Position numbers and translations under genes: made by a program. From positions 3,534,001-3,598,000 of the forward strand of contig NZ_CP031447.1 of assembly GCF_003391095.1 (NCBI RefSeq): 64,000 nucleotides of DNA, given 5' to 3'. The stretch comes from Austwickia chelonae. Lineage in GTDB: Bacteria; Actinomycetota; Actinomycetes; Actinomycetales; Dermatophilaceae. Below the pieces are notes generated by a model that was not told the DNA's origin, did no database searches, and was given only the letters and a program-made list of their open reading frames with translations. Below, piece after piece: positions 23,105 to 30,531 of this stretch; within the stretch, counting starts at the first letter, position 1; each line of letters begins with the position of its first letter.

Positions 23105-24778
23105 CTAGTTCGGCGTCCAGCCGGTGAAAGTCTCGGCTTTCTCCCGTTCGACGTCCTTCTCGTAACTCGCCAGGATCGCCTGCGCCAGATCCCCGCCTTG
23201 CCGAGGGCTCTTGAGGATCGTCTTGTAATCAAAGTCTACCGACTTCGACTCGACGTTGAGATCTACGACGACTGTCTTCAAGATCTCCTCACACTTGCTC
23301 AAGAACTCGGCCATCTGCGACTCGGTAAGAGAATCCGGTTTCGCGATGTAAGGACGCGAGGCGTCATTGCCTCGCAGAATCTCGGAGAGCAGGTAGAGCA
23401 TGAAGTACCGAGTCAGCCCGTAGGAGGCCATCGGTCGATTCTTAAGCTTCGGCAAGCTCTTGTTTACTACACCCATCAGCCGATGAACGAAGATTACTCG
23501 CTGCGCGGTGACCTCCGGTCGCCCAAAGATCTCGGCATACTTCTCGTCGAAGACCTTGTAGATCTGGTGTGCGGACCACGGCTCCTGAACATCGAACGCC
23601 AGGAGTGCACGTCCGCTCTCGTCGTTGGTGATCACTGTGGCGTCATCCGGTGCTTGCTCGCCCCGCTTGATCTCGAAGAAGTAGTTGCCGCCCGTATTGT
23701 TCATTTCCTCCTGCAGCCGGCGCTGGATCGTGTGGTTCGATCGGAGGTCACGTGGCTTGATGGCGTTCTGGTTGTTGCTGTTCTCGGTGATCCTGCGAGC
23801 CAGTGCCTCGTCCTGGACCTCGACGACCCGCACCAGCACACGGAGGTCATCGGTGAGCTTGGACTTATCGTTATAGAAACTCGTCAGGCTCTGAGCACCG
23901 TTCACCACTGAGTAATCCTTGATCGTAAGTTTGCCGCTTTTAGAGCTGTCGGCAGACGAGCACAGGATGATCAGGCCGTTGTGTCCGAGAATGAAGGTTG
24001 CATGGTCTGCCTTTTTAGCCAGAGCACCGCGAATTGCCTTGTTGACGCTAGTATTTCCGAGACCGTAACGCACGTTCTCTCGAAATAGCGAGCCATCCGC
24101 GATGCCGTCCATATGCACGAGCTGGAGCGCCCTCGCTGGAAAAACGAACATAGTAGGGCCATCCTTGTTGGCACCCACCTTCATTTCTAGCGGGTCGACG
24201 TAGGAGGTATCGAAGGTGAATGAACCCTTTTTACCCTCGGTCATATCTACCTCGACCATCCGCGCTGCGATCTCTTCGCGATCGAAGATCGACAGGTTGG
24301 GTGTGACTTCTGAGTATCCCTGGGAGTCGATGTTATGTGATTCGTTGGTGACGTAGACGCCTATTAGGCGGTAACTGGATTTGACCATGTCGGCCAACTG
24401 GATGCGGCCGATCAGCCGCTTGAGTTCTTCGTCAGCATTGCCAGAAAGGATGCTCTTCACCTTGTCATCTGTATCGAACTGAGCGACAGATCCCATGAGA
24501 TTTTTGGGGCCGACATCGCCAATCTTGCCTGCGTCATTCTGTCGAATCTTGGCCTGGAGAAAGTGGATCTCCTCGTTGTTGTGGTCAACGTAGATCCCGT
24601 CGATGCCCTTGTCATTTGAGTGGTCGCAGACAGCATCCCGCGCATCAGTCTCCTCTAGCCTATAGACATTCTCGAGGAACCACACGAGGAACGAGGCCGA
24701 CTCCCCAAGCCCTGTTCGCTCAGTGACCCGGGCGATTCTTTTGGACAAGAATTCATAATTGAGCTCATTCGACTCCAT
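23105..24778 (-). CDS. AIPR-family abortive-infection protein (phage defence)
   Basis: A protein of 557 residues. The C-terminal two thirds match AIPR proteins: LFRENVRYGLGNTSVNKAI, then FILGHNGLIILCSS, IKDYSVVNGAQSLTSFY, ITENSNNQNAIKPRDLRSN and LQEEMNNTGGNYFFEIKRG. AIPR genes accompany restriction-like phage-defence systems. The N-terminus has DHSNDKGIDGIYVD and EEIHFLQAK, spaced like a PD-(D/E)xK nuclease (D, then Q-A-K on a strand), so the protein may itself cut nucleic acid. Base composition is clearly lower in GC than the neighbours, which suggests transfer. No partner methylase is adjacent, so it appears to be a stand-alone unit. Confidence 0.88.
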   Translation of the reverse strand: MESNELNYEFLSKRIARVTERTGLGESASFLVWFLENVYRLEETDARDAVCDHSNDKGIDGIYVDHNNEEIHFLQAKIRQNDAGKIGDVGPKNLMGSVAQFDTDDKVKSILSGNADEELKRLIGRIQLADMVKSSYRLIGVYVTNESHNIDSQGYSEVTPNLSIFDREEIAARMVEVDMTEGKKGSFTFDTSYVDPLEMKVGANKDGPTMFVFPARALQLVHMDGIADGSLFRENVRYGLGNTSVNKAIRGALAKKADHATFILGHNGLIILCSSADSSKSGKLTIKDYSVVNGAQSLTSFYNDKSKLTDDLRVLVRVVEVQDEALARRITENSNNQNAIKPRDLRSNHTIQRRLQEEMNNTGGNYFFEIKRGEQAPDDATVITNDESGRALLAFDVQEPWSAHQIYKVFDEKYAEIFGRPEVTAQRVIFVHRLMGVVNKSLPKLKNRPMASYGLTRYFMLYLLSEILRGNDASRPYIAKPDSLTESQMAEFLSKCEEILKTVVVDLNVESKSVDFDYKTILKSPRQGGDLAQAILASYEKDVEREKAETFTGWTPN

Positions 24779-25321
24779 GTGGGAAAGCCTAGTCGTGAGC
24801 TAACCTTCAGGCACGTCCGCGCCGCGACATGAGCGGGCCGGGTCGCCTTCTACCCTGTACCCAGTCCCGCATATCAGCTGCTTTCTCAAGTTCACAGCCT
24901 GGCTCATCCGCGAATGGCAAGGCGATTTCGAGGACGACGTAAAGGTAAGACATATCAATCACGCGATAAAGCAGCCGTTGGCCGTGCTGGACAGCTTTCA
25001 GGTTCGCACCCGACGGCGAGAAATGCCTCGTGATTGCACTGGGCGCACTCTGCTACAGGCCGTCAATTCGTCCAGGCTCCCGGCTGACCGATCATCCACC
25101 CTGTGATGTCAGGCCCGTTTGGCAAAGGCGTTGCTGGTGGCCGTTGAAAGAGACTGCGAACTGCCGGTAGCGGGCGCGCGCGGCTGCGGCTGCCCTAGGC
25201 CGGAGATGTGTCAATGTGGCCGTGGACGCGGCGGACCACGGAGATCCTCTCCGAAACCGCTGCTCGGGTCGAGCCGGAATCGGGAGACGCTTCCCAAATC
25301 CGGCCAGGAAGCTTGGCAGAA
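24779..25321. other. Stretch without an intact gene
   Basis: This is the upstream region of the AIPR gene and the 3' flank of the IS481 remnant. On the minus strand, about 24807-25035, there is a possible decayed reading frame with phrases such as LYRVIDMSYLYVVLEIALPF and EPGCELEKAADMRDW. They look like real protein, but no start is visible and no family is recognised. Confidence 0.4.
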
Positions 25322-26092
25322 CTAGTTGTAACTGGGCAGGACGTTGGTGACAGTGGCGTGCACGCGGGTGGCTGGTGGTCGGCGGCGCTGTGGGGCCGAT
25401 GGTCGTTGTCGTGGATGTTCTACACGGCGACTGCGGCGGCGCGGTGGGCCTTGCTGGTGTAGCGGCGGGCGTAGAGGAGTTCCTCGGCCAGGATCCGGTT
25501 GTACCGCTCGACCTTGCCGTTGTGCCGTGGCGCGTACGCACGGGTGTACTGATGCCGGGTGGCCTTGCCGATGACGTGGTTGAACTCCTTGGCTCGTTCG
25601 ACAGCACGGTGTTGCTCGCTGTCGCGGCCGTGGACGCGCCACCCGCCGCCGTCGGGGTCGAGGAACTCGCGCCGACCGATGCCCAACCGGGTCAAGTAGC
25701 GGGTCACGGTGCGCCGGTTGATGCGGATGCCGCGTTCGCCCAGCTCGTGGGTGATCCGCGTCGCGGTCCACTTCTTCTCCCGACGCCACGCTTCGATCAG
25801 CAGGACCACCTCGGGCGGCGTCGCGGACCGCGACGAATGCGGGGTGCTGGGCCGATCACGCAGCCCGGCGTCGCCATAGCGGCGCCACCGGTTAAGCCAC
25901 TTCGACGCGCACGCCCGGGAGATGCTGGCCTTGTCGAAGTCCGCGACCGGCTTGACGCCACTTCGACGCGCACGCCCGGGAGATGCCCATCTCGGCGGCG
26001 ACATGGCTGATCGGACGGCACTGGCAGCGCCGCACCAACCGGCAGCGGCCTCCAAGAATCAGCGGGGCATTACTGCGCGACACAGGGCAGAT
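25322..26092 (-). pseudogene. IS481-family transposase remnant with deletion and internal duplication
   Basis: On the minus strand the pieces are SNAPLILGGRCRLVRRCQCR, the helix-turn-helix SHVAAEMGISRACASKW, RWRRYGDAGLRDRPSTPH, RITHELGERGIRINRRTVTR and then EFLDPDGGGWRVHGRDSEQH, where most of the DDE catalytic domain has been lost. After that come YAPRHNGKVERYNRILAEEL and an end at VLPSYN. A 30-base segment is repeated at 25896-25925 and 25957-25986, doubling the ACASKW region. Several frame changes are present, so it is dead. Confidence 0.8.
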
Positions 26093-26229
26093 TCCTTCGG
26101 CTGACTCCACGTGATGGACGACTTCGACACCTCCATCCTGTCGCCACAAGGAGCCTGCCCGTTCGTCTACCCGCCCACGACCACCGTCAATAACCTCCTA
26201 CCCCGCAACACCTAGCACTCAACGAGTGC

Positions 26230-26245
26230 GTATCCCCTGGGATAC
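26230..26245. promoter_or_regulatory. Palindromic operator for the toxin-antitoxin operon
   Basis: GTATCC-CCTG-GGATAC is an inverted repeat of 6+6 bases ending ten bases before the toxin GTG at 26255. It overlaps a TACACT that could serve as a -10 box. Type II toxin-antitoxin operons are usually repressed by their own antitoxin at such sites. Confidence 0.55.
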
Positions 26246-26254
26246 ACTTGCGAT

Positions 26255-26569
26255 GTGAAGATCCTGACGACCGGCGACTACGACAAGTGGTTCCGCAAGC
26301 TCAAGGATGTCCAGGCCAAGGCCCGGATCAACCTCGCACTGCGGCGCTGCCAGCTCGAAGACCGCCTCGTCGGAGATCTCCAGCCCGTCGGCGAGCAGGT
26401 GTTCGAGATGCGGTTCCACTTCGGCCCTGGCTATCGCGTCTACTACTCGCAGCACGAGCAAACCGTCGTCCTCCTCCTCATCGGGGGCGACAAGTCGACC
26501 CAACCGCACGACATCGCCAAGGCCAAGGAGTTGGCCGCCCAGATCCGAGAGGACCAGTCATGGCAGTGA
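26255..26569 (+). CDS. RelE/ParE-superfamily toxin (HigB-like, addiction-module killer)
   Basis: A protein of 104 residues from GTG 26255, with almost no leader after the operator. The family pattern is seen in YDKWFRKLKDVQAKARINLA, RRCQLEDRLVGDLQPVGEQV, FEMRFHFGPGYRVYYSQHEQ and LLLIGGDKSTQPHDIAKAKE. Members are ribosome-dependent or free mRNA nucleases or gyrase poisons; the GPGYRVYY segment and the K-S-x-Q-x-x-D-I-x-x-A ending are typical of the addiction-module killer group. The gene precedes and overlaps its antitoxin by ten bases, the reverse of the usual antitoxin-first order and normal for HigBA-type pairs. Confidence 0.9.
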   Translation: MKILTTGDYDKWFRKLKDVQAKARINLALRRCQLEDRLVGDLQPVGEQVFEMRFHFGPGYRVYYSQHEQTVVLLLIGGDKSTQPHDIAKAKELAAQIREDQSWQ

Positions 26570-26856
26570 CAATCAGCCGCTGGGACGCCAGCGACTACCT
26601 CGAGACCACCGAGGACATGCTCGCCTACCTCGACGAGGCTGCCCGCAGTGGCGACCCCGCCCTTCTCCAGGCCGCCCTCGGCGACATCGCCAAGGCCAAG
26701 GGCATGACCGAGATCGCCCGCGCCGCCAGCGTCGGCCGCGAATCGCTCTACAAGTCGCTCAGTACGACGGGGAACCCGTCGTTCCAGACCGTCGCCAAGG
26801 TCATCGATGCCCTCGGTGGACAGCTCACCGTGACTCCCAAGGCTCCCGTCGCCTGA
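26560..26856 (+). CDS. Antitoxin of the addiction module (HTH, HigA-like)
   Basis: A protein of 98 residues from ATG 26560, overlapping the toxin 3' end. It begins with the segment that contacts the toxin (WDASDYLETTEDMLAYLDEA), then ALLQAALGDIAKAKGMTEIA and a helix-turn-helix ARAASVGRESLYKSLSTTGN with PSFQTVAKVIDALG. This is the probable addiction module antidote type. It should neutralise the toxin and, together with it, bind the palindrome at 26230. The module lies between two IS1380 copies and may help hold that segment in the genome. Confidence 0.9.
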   Translation: MAVTISRWDASDYLETTEDMLAYLDEAARSGDPALLQAALGDIAKAKGMTEIARAASVGRESLYKSLSTTGNPSFQTVAKVIDALGGQLTVTPKAPVA

Positions 26857-27241
26857 CATCGCGCAAGGCCGGATCAGCGCCCCAGGCTCGACGGCCTAAC
26901 AACCTGGCCGCACGACGACATTCGCGACCGTTGGTGTCAGAGATCTCTGAAGAAGGTGGGATTCACTGCTACGTTTTCGGCGGTGCGGGTCAATGTACGA
27001 GGCTGTCGAGCTGCAGCCGAATTGGCCTACCGCTACGCCCAGTACCGTGCGCTCTCGCCTCGATCGGGCGAGGTGGTGCGAGACCCAGCGAGGTCCGCGG
27101 CTCGTGCAGAAGTGCCCACTCGGCATCAGACCTGCGACGTTGTCCGTCTGACGGCGGTCAACGTAGATGTCGGGCAATCAAGGGGTCCAACCGCCAGAAC
27201 AGGTTCCGTGAGTCGGGAAAGCATCCGGACAACAGCGCTAG
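26857..27241. other. Stretch without a recognisable gene
   Basis: Open frames are short and look random, and none has a ribosome site. It contains the left target-duplication copy (CTAG, 27238-27241) for IS1380 copy 2. Nothing else is identified. Confidence 0.5.
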
Positions 27242-28925
27242 CCCGGAGATTTCGTGGTGTTGAGCGTGCCGTGACATGAGAAGTGCCCTTGACCTGCAAG
27301 GATGTTGATTTCGACGTCAGTATCCGCAGGATCAGAAGGGCACTTCCCAGGTGAGTAAGCGTAGCGGGCTCTACCCCCATGTCCGGGTCGACACCGCGGC
27401 GGTGCCAGCGGTCGCTCAGGCCGGTGGGGTCCTGTTGACAAAGACGGCGCGCGTATCGGGTCTGGACCGGGCGTTGAGTCAGGCACTGCTTCCGTGGCGG
27501 AAGCCGTTGGCCAGGCACGACCCGGCTAAGGTCCTGCTGGATCTGGGGATGTCACTGGCGTTGGGTGGGGACACCTGCCGGGACGCGGCCCTGTTGCGGG
27601 CCGAACCGGGGGTGTACGGGCCGGTCGCCTCGGACGCCACGATCTGCCGCACCATCGCCGCGCTGGCCGCCGACGTGGCTAGGGTCGAGAAGGCCGTTGC
27701 AGGTGCGCGGGCGGTAGCTCGCGCCCATGTGTGGGCGCTGGCCGGGCGGCACGCCCCGAACCACGGCATCGACGCCGCGAATCCGCTGGTCATCGACCTG
27801 GACGCCACGTTGGTGAGGGCCCACTCCGAGAAGGAGCAGGCCGCGCCAACCTTTAAACGTGGCTACGGGTTCCACCCACTGTGCGCCTTCGTCGACCACG
27901 GTCCCAAGGGGAGCGGGGAGGCGTTGGCGATGTTGCTGCGCCCGGGGAACGCCGGCTCGAACACGGCCGCCGACCATGAACATGTCATCAAGGCGGTCCT
28001 GGCCGCACTGCCCGACACCGATGCGTCCCGGCCTGGCAGGAAGGTGTTGATCCGCACTGACGGCGCCGGGGGCACTCGGAAGCTGTTGGGGTTCCTGCAC
28101 CGCCGCGGCCTGTCGTACTCCATCGGCTGGACCCTGCCCGCGAACACCCCCGAGTTGTACAACCTGATTCCCGAGCAGGTGTGGCAGGGCGCGTACAACG
28201 CCGACGGCGCCGTACGCGAGGGTGCTGACGTAGCCGAGTTCACCGACCTGCTCACCGGCGCCGGCAAGCTGAAAGGCTACCCACCGGGGATGCGGATCAT
28301 CGTGCGCCGGGAACGGCCCCACCCCGGCGCGCAACTGCGCTTCGATGACGTCGCCGGCTACCGGTTGACCGCGTTCGTCACCAACACCACCCGCGGGCAA
28401 CTGGCTGACCTGGAGCTGCGCCACCGCCGCCGGGCCCGCTGCGAAGACCGCATCCGGATCGCCAAAGACACCGGCTTGACCAACCTGCCCCTGCAAGGCT
28501 TCGCGCAGAACCGCGTCTGGCTCCTGATCGTGCAGCTCGCGAACGATCTCCTGGCGTGGATGGCCATGCTCGCCCTGACCGGGCACGACGCGCGCCGGTG
28601 GGAACCCAAGACCCTGCGCCACCGCCTGTTCACCATCGCCGCCACCCTCGCGCGCACCGCCCGGCAACGGGTCCTCCACATCAAGAACACCGCCCCATGG
28701 GCCGGGCTGTTCACCACCGCGTGGACCAACCTGAGCGCACTGTCACCGCCTTGACCAGCGCACTCAACCAACCCCTACCAACCCCGAGACACCCTCGTTC
28801 GTGGAAAACGACGCCCACCGGCAGCGACATCCCGGCCACTGTCGTACCCACCTGCCAGAATTCACCCCACAACAACGGCAACGGCGCCGACTACACCGAC
28901 GCCGCGCCCTGATGAAACATCCGGG
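27242..28925. mobile_element. IS1380-family element, copy 2 (1684 bp)
   Basis: Same length, same ends and, as far as I can read, the same sequence as copy 1 at 20174-21857. It has its own target duplication CTAG at 27238-27241 and 28926-28929. The two copies are in the same orientation, 7068 bases apart start to start. Confidence 0.92.
27351..28754 (+). CDS. Transposase, IS1380 family (copy 2)
   Basis: A protein of 467 residues, identical in sequence to copy 1, with the same GTG start and the same catalytic segments (LVIDLDATLVRAHSEKE, VLIRTDGAGGT, RCEDRIRIAKDTGL). It is complete and possibly active. Confidence 0.93.
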   Translation: MSKRSGLYPHVRVDTAAVPAVAQAGGVLLTKTARVSGLDRALSQALLPWRKPLARHDPAKVLLDLGMSLALGGDTCRDAALLRAEPGVYGPVASDATICRTIAALAADVARVEKAVAGARAVARAHVWALAGRHAPNHGIDAANPLVIDLDATLVRAHSEKEQAAPTFKRGYGFHPLCAFVDHGPKGSGEALAMLLRPGNAGSNTAADHEHVIKAVLAALPDTDASRPGRKVLIRTDGAGGTRKLLGFLHRRGLSYSIGWTLPANTPELYNLIPEQVWQGAYNADGAVREGADVAEFTDLLTGAGKLKGYPPGMRIIVRRERPHPGAQLRFDDVAGYRLTAFVTNTTRGQLADLELRHRRRARCEDRIRIAKDTGLTNLPLQGFAQNRVWLLIVQLANDLLAWMAMLALTGHDARRWEPKTLRHRLFTIAATLARTARQRVLHIKNTAPWAGLFTTAWTNLSALSPP

Positions 28926-29217
28926 CTAGTGTCGTGAGACTGCGATGAACATACCTATTTGGGGACTCACCCCGAGATGGCGACCTCTCCCCGCTCGGTG
29001 CGCGGTTCCTTCGAGGCGGGCTTCGCCCCAGCGGTCCTTCTCCGTTGCCGAGAGTACTCCGGTGTCAATTAGTGGCTGTCATGGACGGGCGGGGAAGGTT
29101 CCTCGGCCGTGCCGAGAACATGGCCTCCGATCGGAGACTTAACCCTCGCCATCCCTGGTCAAGGCTCCGATCATCGGGTTGCCCCCCGGCGGCAACTCGA
29201 TGAGCATTCACGACATC
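28926..29217. other. Upstream region of the bacteriocin locus
   Basis: No gene is seen. A short inverted repeat, GTTGCC-n7-GGCAAC, lies at about 29179-29197. The region leads into the AT-rich operator and start of the PadR gene. Confidence 0.45.
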
Positions 29218-29239
29218 AATAGTCGATATATCGACTATT
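29218..29239. promoter_or_regulatory. Perfect 22-bp palindrome, probable PadR operator
   Basis: AATAGTCGATA-TATCGACTATT reads the same on both strands. It lies just upstream of a TATAGACT that could be the -10 region and 20 bases ahead of the PadR start at 29259. The TCGATATATCGA centre is the form often seen at PadR promoters. PadR would repress its own gene by binding here, and may bind elsewhere in the locus. Confidence 0.7.
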
Positions 29240-29258
29240 CTGCTTATAGACTAGTTGC

Positions 29259-29591
29259 ATGGATAGCAAAAGGGCGGCCGAGGAGGGCTTTCACCGCGGC
29301 TTGCATCCGTTGCTTGTGCTGCTCTTACTGCGACAGGGCCCGAGCCACGGGTATGAGCTCATGAGCCGAATCGAAAGTTCAGGGCTCGGTGTCGTTCGCG
29401 GAGGAACCTTCTATCCGATGCTGCGGAGGCTGGAGAGCGCGGGCCTGGTGACATCCAGTTGGGATGCGGGGAGCGCAGGGCCGGCTCGGCGCATGGTCTC
29501 CATCACGCCTGCGGGGATAGCCGAGTCCCGCTCGGCCATCGAGGTGCTGTCTGGTCTTAGTCAGGGGTCTCCAGGAGAGGAGAAACGATGA
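29259..29591 (+). CDS. PadR-family transcriptional repressor
   Basis: A protein of 110 residues from ATG 29259. The winged helix is typical: HPLLVLLLLRQGPSHGYELM, then SRIESSGLGVVRGGTFYPML with the conserved G-T-x-Y-P-x-L, RRLESAGLVTSSWD and RRMVSITPAGIAESRSAIEV. PadR repressors respond to small molecules or membrane stress and often control transporters or bacteriocin genes. The leader is very short, as the likely -10 sits close to the start. The stop overlaps the next gene (ATGA), so the two are co-translated. Confidence 0.92.
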   Translation: MDSKRAAEEGFHRGLHPLLVLLLLRQGPSHGYELMSRIESSGLGVVRGGTFYPMLRRLESAGLVTSSWDAGSAGPARRMVSITPAGIAESRSAIEVLSGLSQGSPGEEKR

Positions 29592-29956
29592 GCTACGAGC
29601 AGGAGCTAGCGGTTCACCTACGCATCCGGGCAGTCCCAGAGCGGGTGATAGAAGAAACGCTGGCCGACGTACGCGAGGTGACTGACGCTGGAGATGATCC
29701 TCGACAACACTTCGGGGCCCCCGAGGACTACGCCCAAACCTTTCCGCAAGGGAGGACAACCCTTCGGCAAAGGGGTCCTCTCTACCTGGGCACAGCCGCA
29801 GCAGCTGCTTGGATTCTTGGCTCACTCATGGCCAGAAAAGCTGGATGGAACCCTCCAGGACGTCTGGACCAGTGGACTCTCCTGCCCGCCTTAGGTCTCC
29901 TGATGATCGGCATGCTGGTCTCGTTCGCCTCCAACTTTCGCGCGAGCAAGAAGTAG
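29588..29956 (+). CDS. HAAS-domain-like two-helix membrane protein
   Basis: A protein of 122 residues overlapping the PadR gene by four bases. The N-terminal 55 residues are a helical HAAS-type signalling domain (LAVHLRIRAVPERVIEETLA, DDPRQHFGAPEDYAQTFPQG). Two membrane segments follow (LGTAAAAAWILGSLMA and LLPALGLLMIGMLVSFAS). PadR genes are commonly coupled to such proteins, which may sense the membrane and relay to the repressor. It precedes the bacteriocin gene by 150 bases. Confidence 0.8.
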   Translation: MSYEQELAVHLRIRAVPERVIEETLADVREVTDAGDDPRQHFGAPEDYAQTFPQGRTTLRQRGPLYLGTAAAAAWILGSLMARKAGWNPPGRLDQWTLLPALGLLMIGMLVSFASNFRASKK

Positions 29957-30024
29957 CCGCTCATACGCCGATACCGAAAATCGATGAAAAAATCGGGGTA
30001 AACTTTTACGCAAGACGCTCGACA

Positions 30025-30030
30025 TATACT
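30025..30030 (+). promoter_or_regulatory. Possible -10 box for the bacteriocin gene
   Basis: TATACT in a locally AT-rich stretch about 75 bases ahead of the bacteriocin ATG at 30106. The -35 position (around 30002-30008, ACTTTTA) matches consensus poorly, so the call is tentative. Confidence 0.35.
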
Positions 30031-30105
30031 TGACTTCTGCGGAAATTGGGCGTTTATTCAGGCCATGGGCACCATGGGGGTGACCGATCGATCGAAGTGG
30101 CGAAT

Positions 30106-30450
30106 ATGAAATCAGCAACTACTCGTCGATCAAGCACGCTTTTAGCCGCTTGCATGCTTGCGCTTGGCCTGGGTGCCACCGCCACGCCAGCGTTTGCTCG
30201 AGTCGACAATGTCGAATGCAACTGGCTGGGCTTGAACTGTCGAGGTTTCTGGGACCACGGCTATAGCGACACAACCGTCTGGTCAAAGTACAAGCAGCTC
30301 GACCTCAACCATGGCTCATCGGTCTTCGGCACGACCCCCCAGGGGGTCGGCTTGAAGGACGATTCCTACTGCAAACCCGCTAATACTTGGGCCAACTCGT
30401 ACCTCAGCAATGTGACAAAGTCACGAGCTGCCTATTATCGCAACTGCTAG
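30106..30450 (+). CDS. Lactococcin-972-family bacteriocin precursor
   Basis: A protein of 114 residues from ATG 30106 (GTG 30097 is also possible). Residues 1-32 form a signal peptide (TTRRSSTLLAACMLALGLGA, cleavage after AFA). The mature part of about 82 residues has the family outline: GFWDHGYSDTTVWSKYKQLD, NHGSSVFGT, a central K-x-D, a W-A and the closing AYYRNC. It has four cysteines (VECNWLGLNC, SYC, RNC), which the classic lactococcin 972 lacks, so two disulphides are likely. Lactococcin 972 blocks septum formation by binding lipid II. A DUF1430-like membrane protein and ABC ATPase follow, which is the hallmark gene order of this family. Confidence 0.85.
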   Translation: MKSATTRRSSTLLAACMLALGLGATATPAFARVDNVECNWLGLNCRGFWDHGYSDTTVWSKYKQLDLNHGSSVFGTTPQGVGLKDDSYCKPANTWANSYLSNVTKSRAAYYRNC

Positions 30451-30458
30451 AGCAATGT

Positions 30459-30496
30459 CGGAGTGAGCTTCCCGGTTCTCCGGGCAGCTCACTCCG
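30459..30496 (+). terminator. Hairpin between bacteriocin and transporter genes
   Basis: CGGAGTGAGCT and AGCTCACTCCG can pair over 11 bases around a 16-base loop, 8 bases after the bacteriocin stop. There is no T run behind it. It probably allows only part of the transcripts into the transporter genes, giving more bacteriocin than immunity/export protein. Confidence 0.7.
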
Positions 30497-30531
30497 GTGT
30501 GTCAGTATTCCGGCGTACCAGTTAGGCAGCA

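Noticed and set aside
20174..28925. A composite transposon made of the two IS1380 copies
   Set aside because: Each copy has its own distinct target duplication (CTGAT and CTAG), showing separate insertions, not movement of the whole segment as one unit.
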